NCBI GenBank assembly: GCA_014874425.1
Contig: JACWAG010000357.1
Location: 1-17,405 of the forward strand
From: Syntrophaceae bacterium
GTDB lineage: Bacteria > Desulfobacterota > Desulfomonilia > Desulfomonilales > Desulfomonilaceae
Direction: 5' to 3'
DNA length: 17,405 bases
In this document: positions 7,547 to 14,724 of the stretch, piece by piece
Numbering within the stretch: position 1 is the stretch's first letter
Layout: each line of letters opens with the position of its first letter
Translations under genes and position numbers: made by a program
Notes under the pieces: model-generated
The model's database searches: none
What the model was told of the DNA's origin: nothing
The model's input: only the letters and a program-made list of their open reading frames with translations

Positions 7547-8052
7547 GACAACTCCTGTTTCACTGAAAAAAGTTCTTTGAACGCTCGAGCAAGTTTTTCG
7601 CGTGTCTGCCTCAAGTGCTCAGGGATTATTCGAACATCCGCCAGTACCGGCATCATGTTTGTGTCGCCTGCCCATCGAGGAACAATGTGATAATGAACAT
7701 GTTCAGCTATCCCTGCGCCGGCGATTATACCCAGATTTATTCCAATGTTAAAACCATCCGGCCTCATGACCTTCTTCAAAGCCTGAATAGCTTTACAAAC
7801 TTCCTGAATCAAAAGGCTGTTTTCCTCAACCTCTAGGTCACATATCTCCGAAACATGACGGTAAGGGACGACCAGCAAGTGGCCGTTATTGTACGGATAT
7901 TTATTCATTATAGTATACGCCCCGTCTGACCTGTGGACAATCAGAGTTTCCTCATCTAATTCAGATTGGGGCTTATCACAAAAAATACAACCAGCTTCTT
8001 TCTTTTTTCCTAGAATGTAGTCAATCCGCCACGGGGCCCAAATTCGTTCCAT
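7543..8052 (-). CDS. HIT-family hydrolase/phosphorylase, Ap4A phosphorylase-like
   Basis: A 169-residue histidine-triad protein. The catalytic H-phi-H-phi-H-phi is at H118, H120 and H122 (AEHVHYHIVPRW). An N-terminal C22-x2-C25 with downstream histidines could form the structural zinc site seen in part of the family. The string GINLGIIAGAGIAEHVH...VPRWAGDTNMMPVL is the pattern of the branch that contains the mycobacterial Ap4A phosphorylase. Members act on dinucleoside polyphosphates or other nucleotide conjugates; the exact substrate cannot be read from sequence. The start at 8052 gives the typical MERIWAPWR opening. It is 103 nt after the phosphoesterase gene and overlaps the next gene by 4 nt. 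Confidence 0.93.
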   Translation of the reverse strand: MERIWAPWRIDYILGKKKEAGCIFCDKPQSELDEETLIVHRSDGAYTIMNKYPYNNGHLLVVPYRHVSEICDLEVEENSLLIQEVCKAIQALKKVMRPDGFNIGINLGIIAGAGIAEHVHYHIVPRWAGDTNMMPVLADVRIIPEHLRQTREKLARAFKELFSVKQELS

Positions 8053-8155
8053 ATTATTTTACTCTGAATCGTCAAGCCACTTACGACCCTACAACCTTTT
8101 TAAAAACTGATTTTCATTCTTGTCATGCGTTCAAAATACACCAAATACTATTTCT

Positions 8156-8665
8156 TTAAAAACTTTTTCCAGCGCTAGTTGGTATATTTATAATTTCCAT
8201 CTTGAGTTCCGATCCCAGAATTTCTAAAAGACCTACCGTACATTCATCGAAATATATATTGTGGGAAGCTGAACCAGGGTTGAACATCAAAACGCCTTTC
8301 ACCTTCCCAAAAAATGGAACGTGCGAATGACCATAAACTACCAGATCAGGAGGATCTTCTTCAAATCTGGATAAAATCCGTTCTTGCAAACCCTGTTTTG
8401 AACCCCACCCATGTATGAGGCCAATTCTTTTATTTTCAGCCTCGATTATTCTGACTTGAGGAATGGCTTCGACAATTTCGTAATCATCCATGTTGCCACA
8501 AACCGCAAGAGTCTTTCTTTCTTCCAAACAGTTCAGGACTCTAGCTGTAACTATGTCTCCCGCGTGCAAAATCATGTTTACGTCTTTAAAAACGTTGTCC
8601 AGTATGTGGTTCAACACCTTGTCCGGAGACTTCATGTGGGTGTCGGACAAAACCCCAATCCTCAT
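8156..8665 (-). CDS. YfcE/MJ0936-family metallophosphoesterase
   Basis: A 169-residue calcineurin-like phosphoesterase with every metal-site motif in order: D8-x-H10 (SDTH), D37 (HAGD), N58 (GNMD), H85 (IHGW) and H113-S-H115 (GHSH). Length and motif spacing match the small YfcE/MJ0936 family, dinuclear-metal phosphodiesterases active in vitro on artificial substrates and, in some cases, cyclic nucleotides; the natural substrate is generally unknown. The gene starts 11 nt after the UPF0280 gene, and its GAGG ribosome binding site overlaps that gene's TGA stop, so the two are very likely translated from one mRNA. Confidence 0.93.
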   Translation of the reverse strand: MRIGVLSDTHMKSPDKVLNHILDNVFKDVNMILHAGDIVTARVLNCLEERKTLAVCGNMDDYEIVEAIPQVRIIEAENKRIGLIHGWGSKQGLQERILSRFEEDPPDLVVYGHSHVPFFGKVKGVLMFNPGSASHNIYFDECTVGLLEILGSELKMEIINIPTSAGKSF

Positions 8666-8676
8666 TGAGAATAACC

Positions 8677-9423
8677 TCAGGACTCAGTTTCGTGTCGATC
8701 TTCTTTTACCGACACAAGAGAAAAAGCGCCTCCAACTACGATCTTGGAACCAGCTATAATCACGAGCCCACCTACATCAGAATAGGCTTCGGCCCTGTTC
8801 AGCGCAGATTTGAGCGATTCACCCGAAATCAGTCTCATTCCAAGGTCCTTGGCAAAAGACGCCGCCCAACCTGCGGACCGCGACAACACAGTTACAGCAT
8901 GTATTCCTCGACCAGGAACATATGTTGATACCCCAAAAACATTCTTGAATTTGTCGAGTCTCAAGACCAGACGGTCGTGAAAAGGTGAACCCTGGGAATG
9001 GAGATAGACATCCAGAGGATTACTGGAATGAATAAAGGAATCAGCCCCGCTGGAAACAATTACAGTATCGGACGCTGACTCCAGATCCCGGCCAACAAAA
9101 TCAGCCATCGCGCCGCTCATGCAACTCATCGGGGCGACACCCGTGTTTCGGCTTGCCAGATCGCAGTAACGAACTATTTCCGGGGCCGATGAGTAGATTT
9201 GGATTGGGGTCTGAGTTTCCCTCAAGGCTGGATGCTGCCTCAGATATTCTTCTATTTGATAACGGTAACGAAAAACTGATTCTTTAGCTTTTGCAGAAAG
9301 ATCAGCCTTCGCTTGAACGTGAATGTTCGTCTCACGCACATCCACGCTAAAACTTACGGAATTGGGTAGAGGAATCCGATTTCTGTAATCTTTTATTTCG
9401 TAAATGTTTTGAACGGCAGACAT
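8677..9423 (-). CDS. Divergent UPF0280 family protein
   Basis: The 248-residue protein follows the UPF0280 pattern: an N-terminal Y-x-R...VSFSVDVRETNIHVQA (13-38), IEEYLRQHPAL (57-67), IYSSAPEIVRYCDLASRNTGVAPMSCMSGAMADFVGRDL (76-114) and the C-terminal GGLVIIAGSKIV (218-229). UPF0280 proteins are related to ApbE-type flavin transferases; their function is unknown. Compared with the family as I remember it, the usual ENGGD reads SSGAD (124-128) and the GHSxSFGxADA stretch is shortened to GRGIHAVTVL (171-180). Those residues would lie at the ApbE-like active site, so activity may be changed. The ATG at 9423 is preferred over the TTG at 9435. It heads the minus-strand gene series and is preceded by an FNR-like box. 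Confidence 0.8.
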   Translation of the reverse strand: MSAVQNIYEIKDYRNRIPLPNSVSFSVDVRETNIHVQAKADLSAKAKESVFRYRYQIEEYLRQHPALRETQTPIQIYSSAPEIVRYCDLASRNTGVAPMSCMSGAMADFVGRDLESASDTVIVSSGADSFIHSSNPLDVYLHSQGSPFHDRLVLRLDKFKNVFGVSTYVPGRGIHAVTVLSRSAGWAASFAKDLGMRLISGESLKSALNRAEAYSDVGGLVIIAGSKIVVGGAFSLVSVKEDRHETES

Positions 9424-9453
9424 TAGGGTTTCCAAACGAAGGTGGTTTATTGA

Positions 9454-9502
9454 TTTATAGAGACACGCTTTACCTTGAACTGGGGAGATTGACTAGAATC
9501 AA
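9454..9502 (-). promoter_or_regulatory. FNR-like box and -10 element upstream of the UPF0280 gene
   Basis: TTGACTAGAATCAA (9489-9502) matches the FNR consensus TTGAT-N4-ATCAA at 9 of 10 defined positions. On the minus strand a TATAAA (9459-9454) follows, with no recognisable -35 (CAGTTC at the proper place), a pattern usual for activator-dependent promoters. The start codon lies about 30 nt further on. The box centre would be near -48, not the classic -41.5, so the assignment is tentative. It could instead act on the divergent radical SAM gene. The rest of the roughly 320-nt intergenic region shows no gene. Confidence 0.35.
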
Positions 9503-9742
9503 CAGCAAATCCAATTTCCAAACATTCATGTAAATTAAGGAAGCCTAATCCGCATTCCAACCAAAGCCGACTTGCGAGGGATTATTAATGAGGCTAGCGC
9601 TTGTGTCAAGGATAATTTCCTAGATTCATTAGTCATCTAGACCCACATTATTCCCATACGCCGAGTGGGCATATGAGTTATGGGTTGCCGACTCCCAAGA
9701 ATTTTGTTAATTTTAAGTAAAGTTCTTTTCCTGGATGTAACT

Positions 9743-11344
9743 ATGCAAAGCCTTCTCGTCAATCCTGTTTATTCACAGACATTCTGGTCATTCGACAAAG
9801 TCCTGAAAATGACCGGTAAAAAGGGCCTACTTCCTCCACTCGGTCTCTTAACCCTCGCTTCTCTGCTCCCAAATGACTGGAACATCGAGTTGGTGGACAT
9901 GGTCTTTCAGGACATATCCGAATCTCAGTGGGACCGATCAGACTTGATTCTCATCTCAGGAATGACTGTTCAACAAAAAGGTATAGTGGAAGTCATCAAA
10001 GAGGCCAAAAAGCGTGGCAAGACTGTAGTAGTGGGTGGGCCGTGGTCTTTTCACGTTCCTGAACAGGCTTTCGAAGCTGGCGCTGATCTCGTCGTGAAGG
10101 GCGAAGCTGAAGTCCTAATGAGTGAGATTCTTAAATGTCTAAAGGCTCAGGATTTCGGACATATCATACAATCAGACGGACGGGCCGACATGACGAAAAG
10201 CCCTGTTCCAAGATTCGATTTGCTTGATATGAACGCCTATGTAGACATGGAGGTTCAGTTCACCAGAGGTTGTCCGTTCAAGTGCGAATTTTGCGATGTA
10301 ACTATGATGTTAGGTCGGAAAGTACGCGCCAAAAACCCTGAACAGATCATTCAGGAACTGGAACTCCTTGATAAACTCGGATGGCGACGGCTTGTTTTCT
10401 TTGTTGATGACAATTTCATCGGCAGTATTCAGAAAACGAAGGCCTTACTGAAACAACTAATACCCTGGATGGAAGCTAGAAACAGGCCTTTCAACTTTTA
10501 CACCCAGGCGTCCGTAAACTTGGCCGCAGACGAAAAGCTAATGGAAGACATGTATGTGGCAGGTTTTAATCGGGTCTTCGTAGGTATTGAAACCCCGGAT
10601 GAAGCATGTCTTAAGGATGCCGGAAAACTGCAGAATACCAACATCGACTTAAATCAGGTGTGCAGAAAAATTTCAAAAGCTGGGTTCCAGGTAATTGCCG
10701 GCGCGATCCTTGGCTTTGATGAGGAAACCAAAGGAGCTGGCGAGCGTTTGATCAACTTCGCGGAGAACAACTATATTCCGGAATTATTCACTACTCTTCT
10801 TCAAGCAGGGCCCGGTACCGACCTCTGCGTCCGGCTTAAATCCGAGAATCGGCTATTGGAAATGAAGGAAGAGCATATGAGTAACCAGACCGGTCTGGTT
10901 AACTTCATACCCACCAGACCACTCGAAGAGATAGCTAACGAATTCATAGCTGTTTACGACACATTGTATAAACCTGAAACCTACATGGGAAGAGCTTATC
11001 ATCTCTTCGCCGAAATGGACCCACCTCAATATAAAAAACCTTTTAAGGCCCCATATTTATGGGAACTAAAGGCCGCGGCCATTACAATATTTAGAAATGG
11101 CGTGCTGTACCCCACAAAAGGATTGTTCTGGAAATATTTCTTTAAGGCGCTCTGGAACTTCCCGACCCGTTTCGACAGATTCATTGTTTCATTGATAGTC
11201 GCTGAACATTATTATGATTTCAAGAACAAGATCCATAAAGGTATCAAATCACAATTGACCGAACTTTCACCGGAATTGAGAAACAATTGCTACAACAAGC
11301 TGGACGGTACAACGACATACGCGCCAGCCTTGGAACATAACTAA
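9743..11344 (+). CDS. B12-binding/radical SAM/DUF4070 protein, HpnP-like
   Basis: A 533-residue class-B-type radical SAM enzyme. The N-terminal B12-binding fold (about 1-145) contains GLLPPLGLLTLASLLP and VVVGGPW; it lacks the DxHxxG base-on motif. The radical SAM domain begins at FTRGCPFKCEFCD with the [4Fe-4S] ligands C177, C181 and C184, followed by FFVDDNFIG and FVGIETPD. The C-terminal third carries DUF4070 features (LLQAGPGTDLCVRLKSENRL). This order and many motifs match the hopanoid C-2 methylase HpnP group, in which methylcobalamin and SAM methylate unreactive carbon. The substrate is not established; no hopanoid gene is nearby. The open frame begins at an ATG at 9680, but the 9743 start aligns with the family's M-x-x-LLVNP opening. 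Neither has a strong ribosome binding site. Confidence 0.88.
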   Translation: MQSLLVNPVYSQTFWSFDKVLKMTGKKGLLPPLGLLTLASLLPNDWNIELVDMVFQDISESQWDRSDLILISGMTVQQKGIVEVIKEAKKRGKTVVVGGPWSFHVPEQAFEAGADLVVKGEAEVLMSEILKCLKAQDFGHIIQSDGRADMTKSPVPRFDLLDMNAYVDMEVQFTRGCPFKCEFCDVTMMLGRKVRAKNPEQIIQELELLDKLGWRRLVFFVDDNFIGSIQKTKALLKQLIPWMEARNRPFNFYTQASVNLAADEKLMEDMYVAGFNRVFVGIETPDEACLKDAGKLQNTNIDLNQVCRKISKAGFQVIAGAILGFDEETKGAGERLINFAENNYIPELFTTLLQAGPGTDLCVRLKSENRLLEMKEEHMSNQTGLVNFIPTRPLEEIANEFIAVYDTLYKPETYMGRAYHLFAEMDPPQYKKPFKAPYLWELKAAAITIFRNGVLYPTKGLFWKYFFKALWNFPTRFDRFIVSLIVAEHYYDFKNKIHKGIKSQLTELSPELRNNCYNKLDGTTTYAPALEHN

Positions 11345-11382
11345 GGATTGTCGATTCAGGCAAGTTAAGTTCCAAATTGTTT

Positions 11383-12618
11383 TTACTTTTCGGATTCATT
11401 CCGTTCACCCGTTGACCCCTCAGACACCAACTGTTGTAGGTCATAAATCTTTATTTGGCTTCGTGATAACAGAAAGGCCAGCCAGTCTGTTTTTTTCCGT
11501 TCCAGGACTATTAATCTTTGGCCAGAAAGACCTGACAACGAATCAACAGTGAAATCAACTATCATGCCCTGGGCTTTTGGCGTGCTCCATCGCTGCTCCA
11601 ATGCGTCACCATTCCACATAAGTCCCATGATTCGCCCTTCCTCGAACATCTTGGTTCTTGAAAGCATCCTCATGGTCCCAGAACTGTGGGAAATACATAA
11701 AACTTGAGCCGGAGCGCCAGGGGTAGGGCGCCACCAATTGATCCGGGGACGGACATAAACCTGCTCCGTGTTAAGGTCTTTAACCCTGTCTCTTAACTCT
11801 TCAGGGCCATACCACCTCAAGATTATGTCAGAACCTCCATAATAATCTTTGGAGACATATAATCGCTTACCATCAGGATTGTAGATCCTCAAGTGATCAT
11901 TTTTGTCATAGACCGCAATCAAGGGTTTTCGCTTACCCTCAAAGTCACCGATGGTAAAACCAAAAATTGGTATTTTTAGTGGTACACCGAACCTATCCCC
12001 TGCCTCTAGTGATGAGCCTTTGTCCTCCATTCGATATATAGGGCCATCATACATCTGAGAAAGCCCTTTGCTCTGGCCGAGCAAAATAGGCCCATGCGTG
12101 GGGTAATCGATCACTCTAAGGAAGTAACTCACGTTTTCTATTACAGGGACAAGCTTGCCGTCCTTATATTCCAGCACAAATGAGGCCACTGAGCCCCTGT
12201 TCTGGGCTGTCACGTAAATTCTCGGAGGACCACTCTTTCGTATTTTGGCTACATCTATAGCTTTTATTTCAAGACTGCCGGCGGAATATTCTGTTAAGAG
12301 GGACAACGTATTCTCAGAAAAGCGATAGAGATATACGGTAGAAGGACTTGCTACGACGATCTCGTTTTTCCCATCACCATCTACATCTCCCACACCTAGC
12401 CCTATGGCTAAAAGACTCAATTCCTGGCTTCGCCACAACTTTTCGGAGGCGCTCTTTTTCTTTCCGGAATCTGGTTCAGCTTTGGCGATAACCATATTGG
12501 TGGAAGCCGGAGCCAACGTCGTCCCCGCTACGGTGTCCACCATTGAACCCAGCGCAAGTCCGGACTGGGCAAACAAAACTACAAGAGAAAATGAAACTAG
12601 TCTTGCGAACAAAGCCAT
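11383..12618 (-). CDS. Secreted FG-GAP/VCBS-repeat protein
   Basis: A 411-residue protein that begins with a typical signal peptide (basic ALFAR, hydrophobic core LVSFSLVVLF, likely cleavage after ALG near residue 24). Residues 72-92 (IGLGVGDVDGDGKNEIVVASP) are an FG-GAP/VCBS repeat with the calcium-binding D-x-D-x-D-x-x-x-E arrangement (D78, D80, D82, E86). Further degenerate beta-propeller blades follow (FTIGDFEGKRKPLIAVYDKNDHLRIY). The mature protein is thus probably an extracytoplasmic beta-propeller, possibly for adhesion or binding; the ligand is unknown. The start at 12618 is chosen over 12630 because GGAGGT lies just 4 nt before it. The gene converges with the radical SAM gene and has its own candidate promoter. 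Confidence 0.8.
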   Translation of the reverse strand: MALFARLVSFSLVVLFAQSGLALGSMVDTVAGTTLAPASTNMVIAKAEPDSGKKKSASEKLWRSQELSLLAIGLGVGDVDGDGKNEIVVASPSTVYLYRFSENTLSLLTEYSAGSLEIKAIDVAKIRKSGPPRIYVTAQNRGSVASFVLEYKDGKLVPVIENVSYFLRVIDYPTHGPILLGQSKGLSQMYDGPIYRMEDKGSSLEAGDRFGVPLKIPIFGFTIGDFEGKRKPLIAVYDKNDHLRIYNPDGKRLYVSKDYYGGSDIILRWYGPEELRDRVKDLNTEQVYVRPRINWWRPTPGAPAQVLCISHSSGTMRMLSRTKMFEEGRIMGLMWNGDALEQRWSTPKAQGMIVDFTVDSLSGLSGQRLIVLERKKTDWLAFLLSRSQIKIYDLQQLVSEGSTGERNESEK

Positions 12619-12700
12619 CGTGACCTCCAATTTGACAGGGCCAAGGGAAAATATTCCAATATGGTTATCGTGTCTAGTAAAAGCTTTCCAAAAACGTTAA

Positions 12701-12728
12701 ATGATACATTGTAAATGACTTAGATCAA
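12701..12728 (-). promoter_or_regulatory. Candidate promoter of the FG-GAP protein gene
   Basis: Minus strand: TTGATC (12728-12723, 4/6 to the -35), 16-nt spacer, TATCAT (12706-12701, 5/6 to the -10). It is about 85 nt upstream of the start at 12618 and downstream of the cysteine synthase stop, so the gene can be transcribed independently of the Rrf2-cysteine synthase pair. Confidence 0.35.
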
Positions 12729-12822
12729 AATTCAAAGTGATCTTGTAAAAGGCGGGACCAAGCAAATGGTTGAATTGACCAGCATGCCGTTTTCGTTAGT
12801 CGGCCTAAATCAAGCTACTCGA

Positions 12823-13731
12823 CTAGAAAAATGACACATACCTCTCCCCCGCGTCACAAATTATGGTGACGACAATTCTCTCCGGTCCGAATTTTGACGC
12901 CTGCTCCAATGCGGCGCTATAGGCTGCGCCTGAAGACAGCCCGGCGTAGATACCGTAACGGATCGCAAGGGTCCTGACCGCTTCCTCCGCCTGGTCGTGT
13001 CCCACTCCAACGACTTCATCGATCAGGCTTACATTCAAATTTTTCGGTACAAAACCAGCCCCGATTCCCGCAAAGTTATGAGGCCCGGGGTTACCCCCAC
13101 ACAAGACTGCCGACTCCGCTGGCTCAACAGCTACTATCTTGACATCCTTGTTCCTTTTCCTAAGCGCCTCCCCTACCCCTGTAATCGTCCCGCCAGTGCC
13201 AACACCCATAACAAATGCATCCGGAGGGCGCTTGAGTTCCTTGAGAATTTCAACAGCCGTGGTTAACCTATGAGCCTCAGGGTTCGCGGGGTTTTCGAAT
13301 TGATTCAACATCCTGCAGTTATGGCCATTCTTCGATATTTCGTGGGCCTTATCAATTGCTCCTCTCATTCCCGCTGAAGTCGGAGTTAAGACTATTTCCG
13401 CTCCGTAAGCCGCCAGGAGTTGCACCCTCGCATGATGTACGGTTTCCGGCATTACGAGTGTCAGAGCATATCCCTTGGCCGCCGCAATCGCGGCCAGGCT
13501 GATGGCTGTATTCCCGCATGAAGCCTCAACAAGCCGGCCCCCTTGTCTCAGGAGACCGTCCCTTTCCATTGAATGGACAATGTTTAGACACATACGGTCT
13601 TTGAGCGACCCGCCGGGATTAAGAAGTTCCAGTTTGGCCCAGATCTGGGCCCTTTTCTCAAGTTCAGCGCCCCCTAGTCGAACCATAGGGGTCTTTCCTA
13701 CACAATCTGATATAGTGGGACCGTTTCGCAT
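12823..13731 (-). CDS. Cysteine synthase family PLP enzyme (atypical active-site loop)
   Basis: A 302-residue fold-type II PLP enzyme of the O-acetylserine sulfhydrylase (CysK/CysM) group. The Schiff-base lysine is K44 in NPGGSLKDR, the phosphate-binding loop is GTGGT (178-182), GIGAGFVP (222-229) and LSSGAA (265-270) are family motifs, and GERY is near the C terminus. Normally it makes cysteine from O-acetylserine and sulfide. The substrate-binding loop, usually TSGNTG, reads SCGNTA (71-76), so Cys72 replaces a conserved Ser and Ala76 replaces Gly. This may alter the substrate, so I leave the symbol blank. The chain ends shortly after GERYVSFF, lacking the tail of long CysK proteins. It follows the Rrf2 gene by 33 nt and is likely controlled by it. 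Confidence 0.88.
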   Translation of the reverse strand: MRNGPTISDCVGKTPMVRLGGAELEKRAQIWAKLELLNPGGSLKDRMCLNIVHSMERDGLLRQGGRLVEASCGNTAISLAAIAAAKGYALTLVMPETVHHARVQLLAAYGAEIVLTPTSAGMRGAIDKAHEISKNGHNCRMLNQFENPANPEAHRLTTAVEILKELKRPPDAFVMGVGTGGTITGVGEALRKRNKDVKIVAVEPAESAVLCGGNPGPHNFAGIGAGFVPKNLNVSLIDEVVGVGHDQAEEAVRTLAIRYGIYAGLSSGAAYSAALEQASKFGPERIVVTIICDAGERYVSFF

Positions 13732-13764
13732 TTATTCGCTCAGACTTAAATTTTGTCGATGACA

Positions 13765-14232
13765 CTAAATAAAGTACATGTATTTGTGATCCAATTCCCG
13801 TGAAAGACCTTCTTTGCGCGCAGTCGCACAAAGATCAGCGATTGTGACTGAATTGTAATAATCTATCAGTATTTTCTGGGTCTGTTTCCATACATGGCGT
13901 GTTACACAACCCTGGCAAACGTCGCAATTACCGCGTTTGCATTCATCTTCACCCAAACACCGAACCGGCACAATTGGGCCCTGCGCCGCCTGAATGATGT
14001 CACCGACACTGATTTCCGACGAGTCCTTGGCTAGCATGTATCCACCGCGCGGGCCCCTCCTGCTCTTCAGGAGCCCGGCCTTGAGAAGTTTATTAAAAAT
14101 TTGTTCTAGATAACGCTGGGAAATTTTCTGGCGTCGTGAAATGTCTTTAATTTGAGTAGGCTCTCCTCCGCCATGGTAGGACACGTCAAACAAGGCGCGT
14201 ACACCATATCGACTGGTTGTAGTAATTCGCAT
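13765..14232 (-). CDS. Rrf2 family transcriptional regulator with cysteine cluster
   Basis: A 155-residue winged-helix regulator of the IscR/CymR/NsrR family. The N terminus MRITTTSRYGVRALFDV and the recognition region ISQRYLEQIFNKLLKAGLLKSRRGPRGGY (37-65) are typical. The effector region holds C92, C98, C103, C106 and C109 with H113. C92 and C98 fall at the positions of the IscR [2Fe-2S] ligands, and the extra cysteines are unusual. The cluster, redox state or sulfur supply may be sensed. The next gene, 33 nt on, is a cysteine synthase, recalling CymR, which senses cysteine status together with CysK. The ATG follows a GAGGA. A palindromic element in its own promoter implies autoregulation. 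Confidence 0.93.
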   Translation of the reverse strand: MRITTTSRYGVRALFDVSYHGGGEPTQIKDISRRQKISQRYLEQIFNKLLKAGLLKSRRGPRGGYMLAKDSSEISVGDIIQAAQGPIVPVRCLGEDECKRGNCDVCQGCVTRHVWKQTQKILIDYYNSVTIADLCATARKEGLSRELDHKYMYFI

Positions 14233-14274
14233 GTGTCATCCTCGTATAAAACCATTGGACTAAGAAGAATCTCT

Positions 14275-14310
14275 ACATCAATGGTTAATTAACCTTACTA
14301 TTGATGTCAA
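14275..14310 (-). promoter_or_regulatory. Rrf2 promoter with probable palindromic operator
   Basis: A perfect 12-bp palindrome GGTTAATTAACC (14283-14294) is flanked by an 8-bp inverted repeat ACATCAAT (14275-14282) / ATTGATGT (14300-14307). On the minus strand a perfect -35 TTGACA (14310-14305) overlaps the right flank, and a 17-nt spacer places the -10 (TAACCA, weak) inside the palindrome. The arrangement is what an autorepressed Rrf2 promoter would look like. Binding by the downstream Rrf2 protein is inferred from position only. Confidence 0.5.
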
Positions 14311-14483
14311 GATAATTTTCCATTTTCATACCAAAGCATTCCTATATGCTTCACGTCGGATTGTCTCAAATCAAATCCAATATTAAAACAGAATTTGTTC
14401 AGACTAAATAGAGTAAACTCCTATAAATCTGAAATTGCGATTTCCTACATGGTATGCGCTAAACTTCATTTCTAATCCCATAC

Positions 14484-14511
14484 TTGACAAACAGCATTTA
14501 CAGTTTATCTG
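14484..14511 (+). promoter_or_regulatory. Candidate promoter for the bS22-like gene
   Basis: TTGACA (14484-14489), 16-nt spacer, TATCTG (14506-14511, matches TAT of the -10). A second perfect TTGACA (14567-14572) nearer the gene has only TAGTTG at a 17-nt spacing. Either may drive the gene at 14624. The surrounding 390-nt divergent region (14233-14623) is AT-rich and shows no other coding signal. Confidence 0.3.
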
Positions 14512-14623
14512 TTTATTGCGTGTTAAGAATTATTTTGGCCCTGGATTTCATCGAAATAATGTGTTGTTGACAGTGGCGCGATGAAGTGATAGTTGTACTA
14601 TTTTGAAATCTGGTGAGGTCAAA

Positions 14624-14713
14624 ATGGGTAGCATTATTAAGAAAAGAAGAAAGAAGATGCGCAAGCATAAACATAAAAAGCTTCGCGCTAAGCAGCGGCA
14701 CAAGAACAAGTAG
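14624..14713 (+). CDS. bS22/AURKAIP1-COX24-like small ribosomal protein
   Basis: A 29-residue, extremely basic protein (begins MGSIIKKRRKKM, then His/Lys-rich with KLRAKQRHKNK at the end). It closely resembles the tiny proteins annotated as AURKAIP1/COX24 domain (PF08213), related to mitochondrial mS38 and to mycobacterial bS22, which begins MGSVIKKRRKRM. Such proteins bind the small ribosomal subunit near the decoding region in mycobacteria and mitochondria. A GAGG lies about 5 nt before the ATG, and the stop is 11 nt before the next start. It is too short for ordinary gene-length cutoffs. The family match rests on recalled sequence; ribosome binding in this organism is inferred. Confidence 0.85.
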   Translation: MGSIIKKRRKKMRKHKHKKLRAKQRHKNK

Positions 14714-14724
14714 GTAAAGTTGAA

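Noticed and set aside
14380..14430. IscR type-1-like site around GACTAAATAGAGTA
   Set aside because: The half-site spacing is off by one and the outer bases do not match; the nested palindrome at 14275-14307 is a much better operator candidate.
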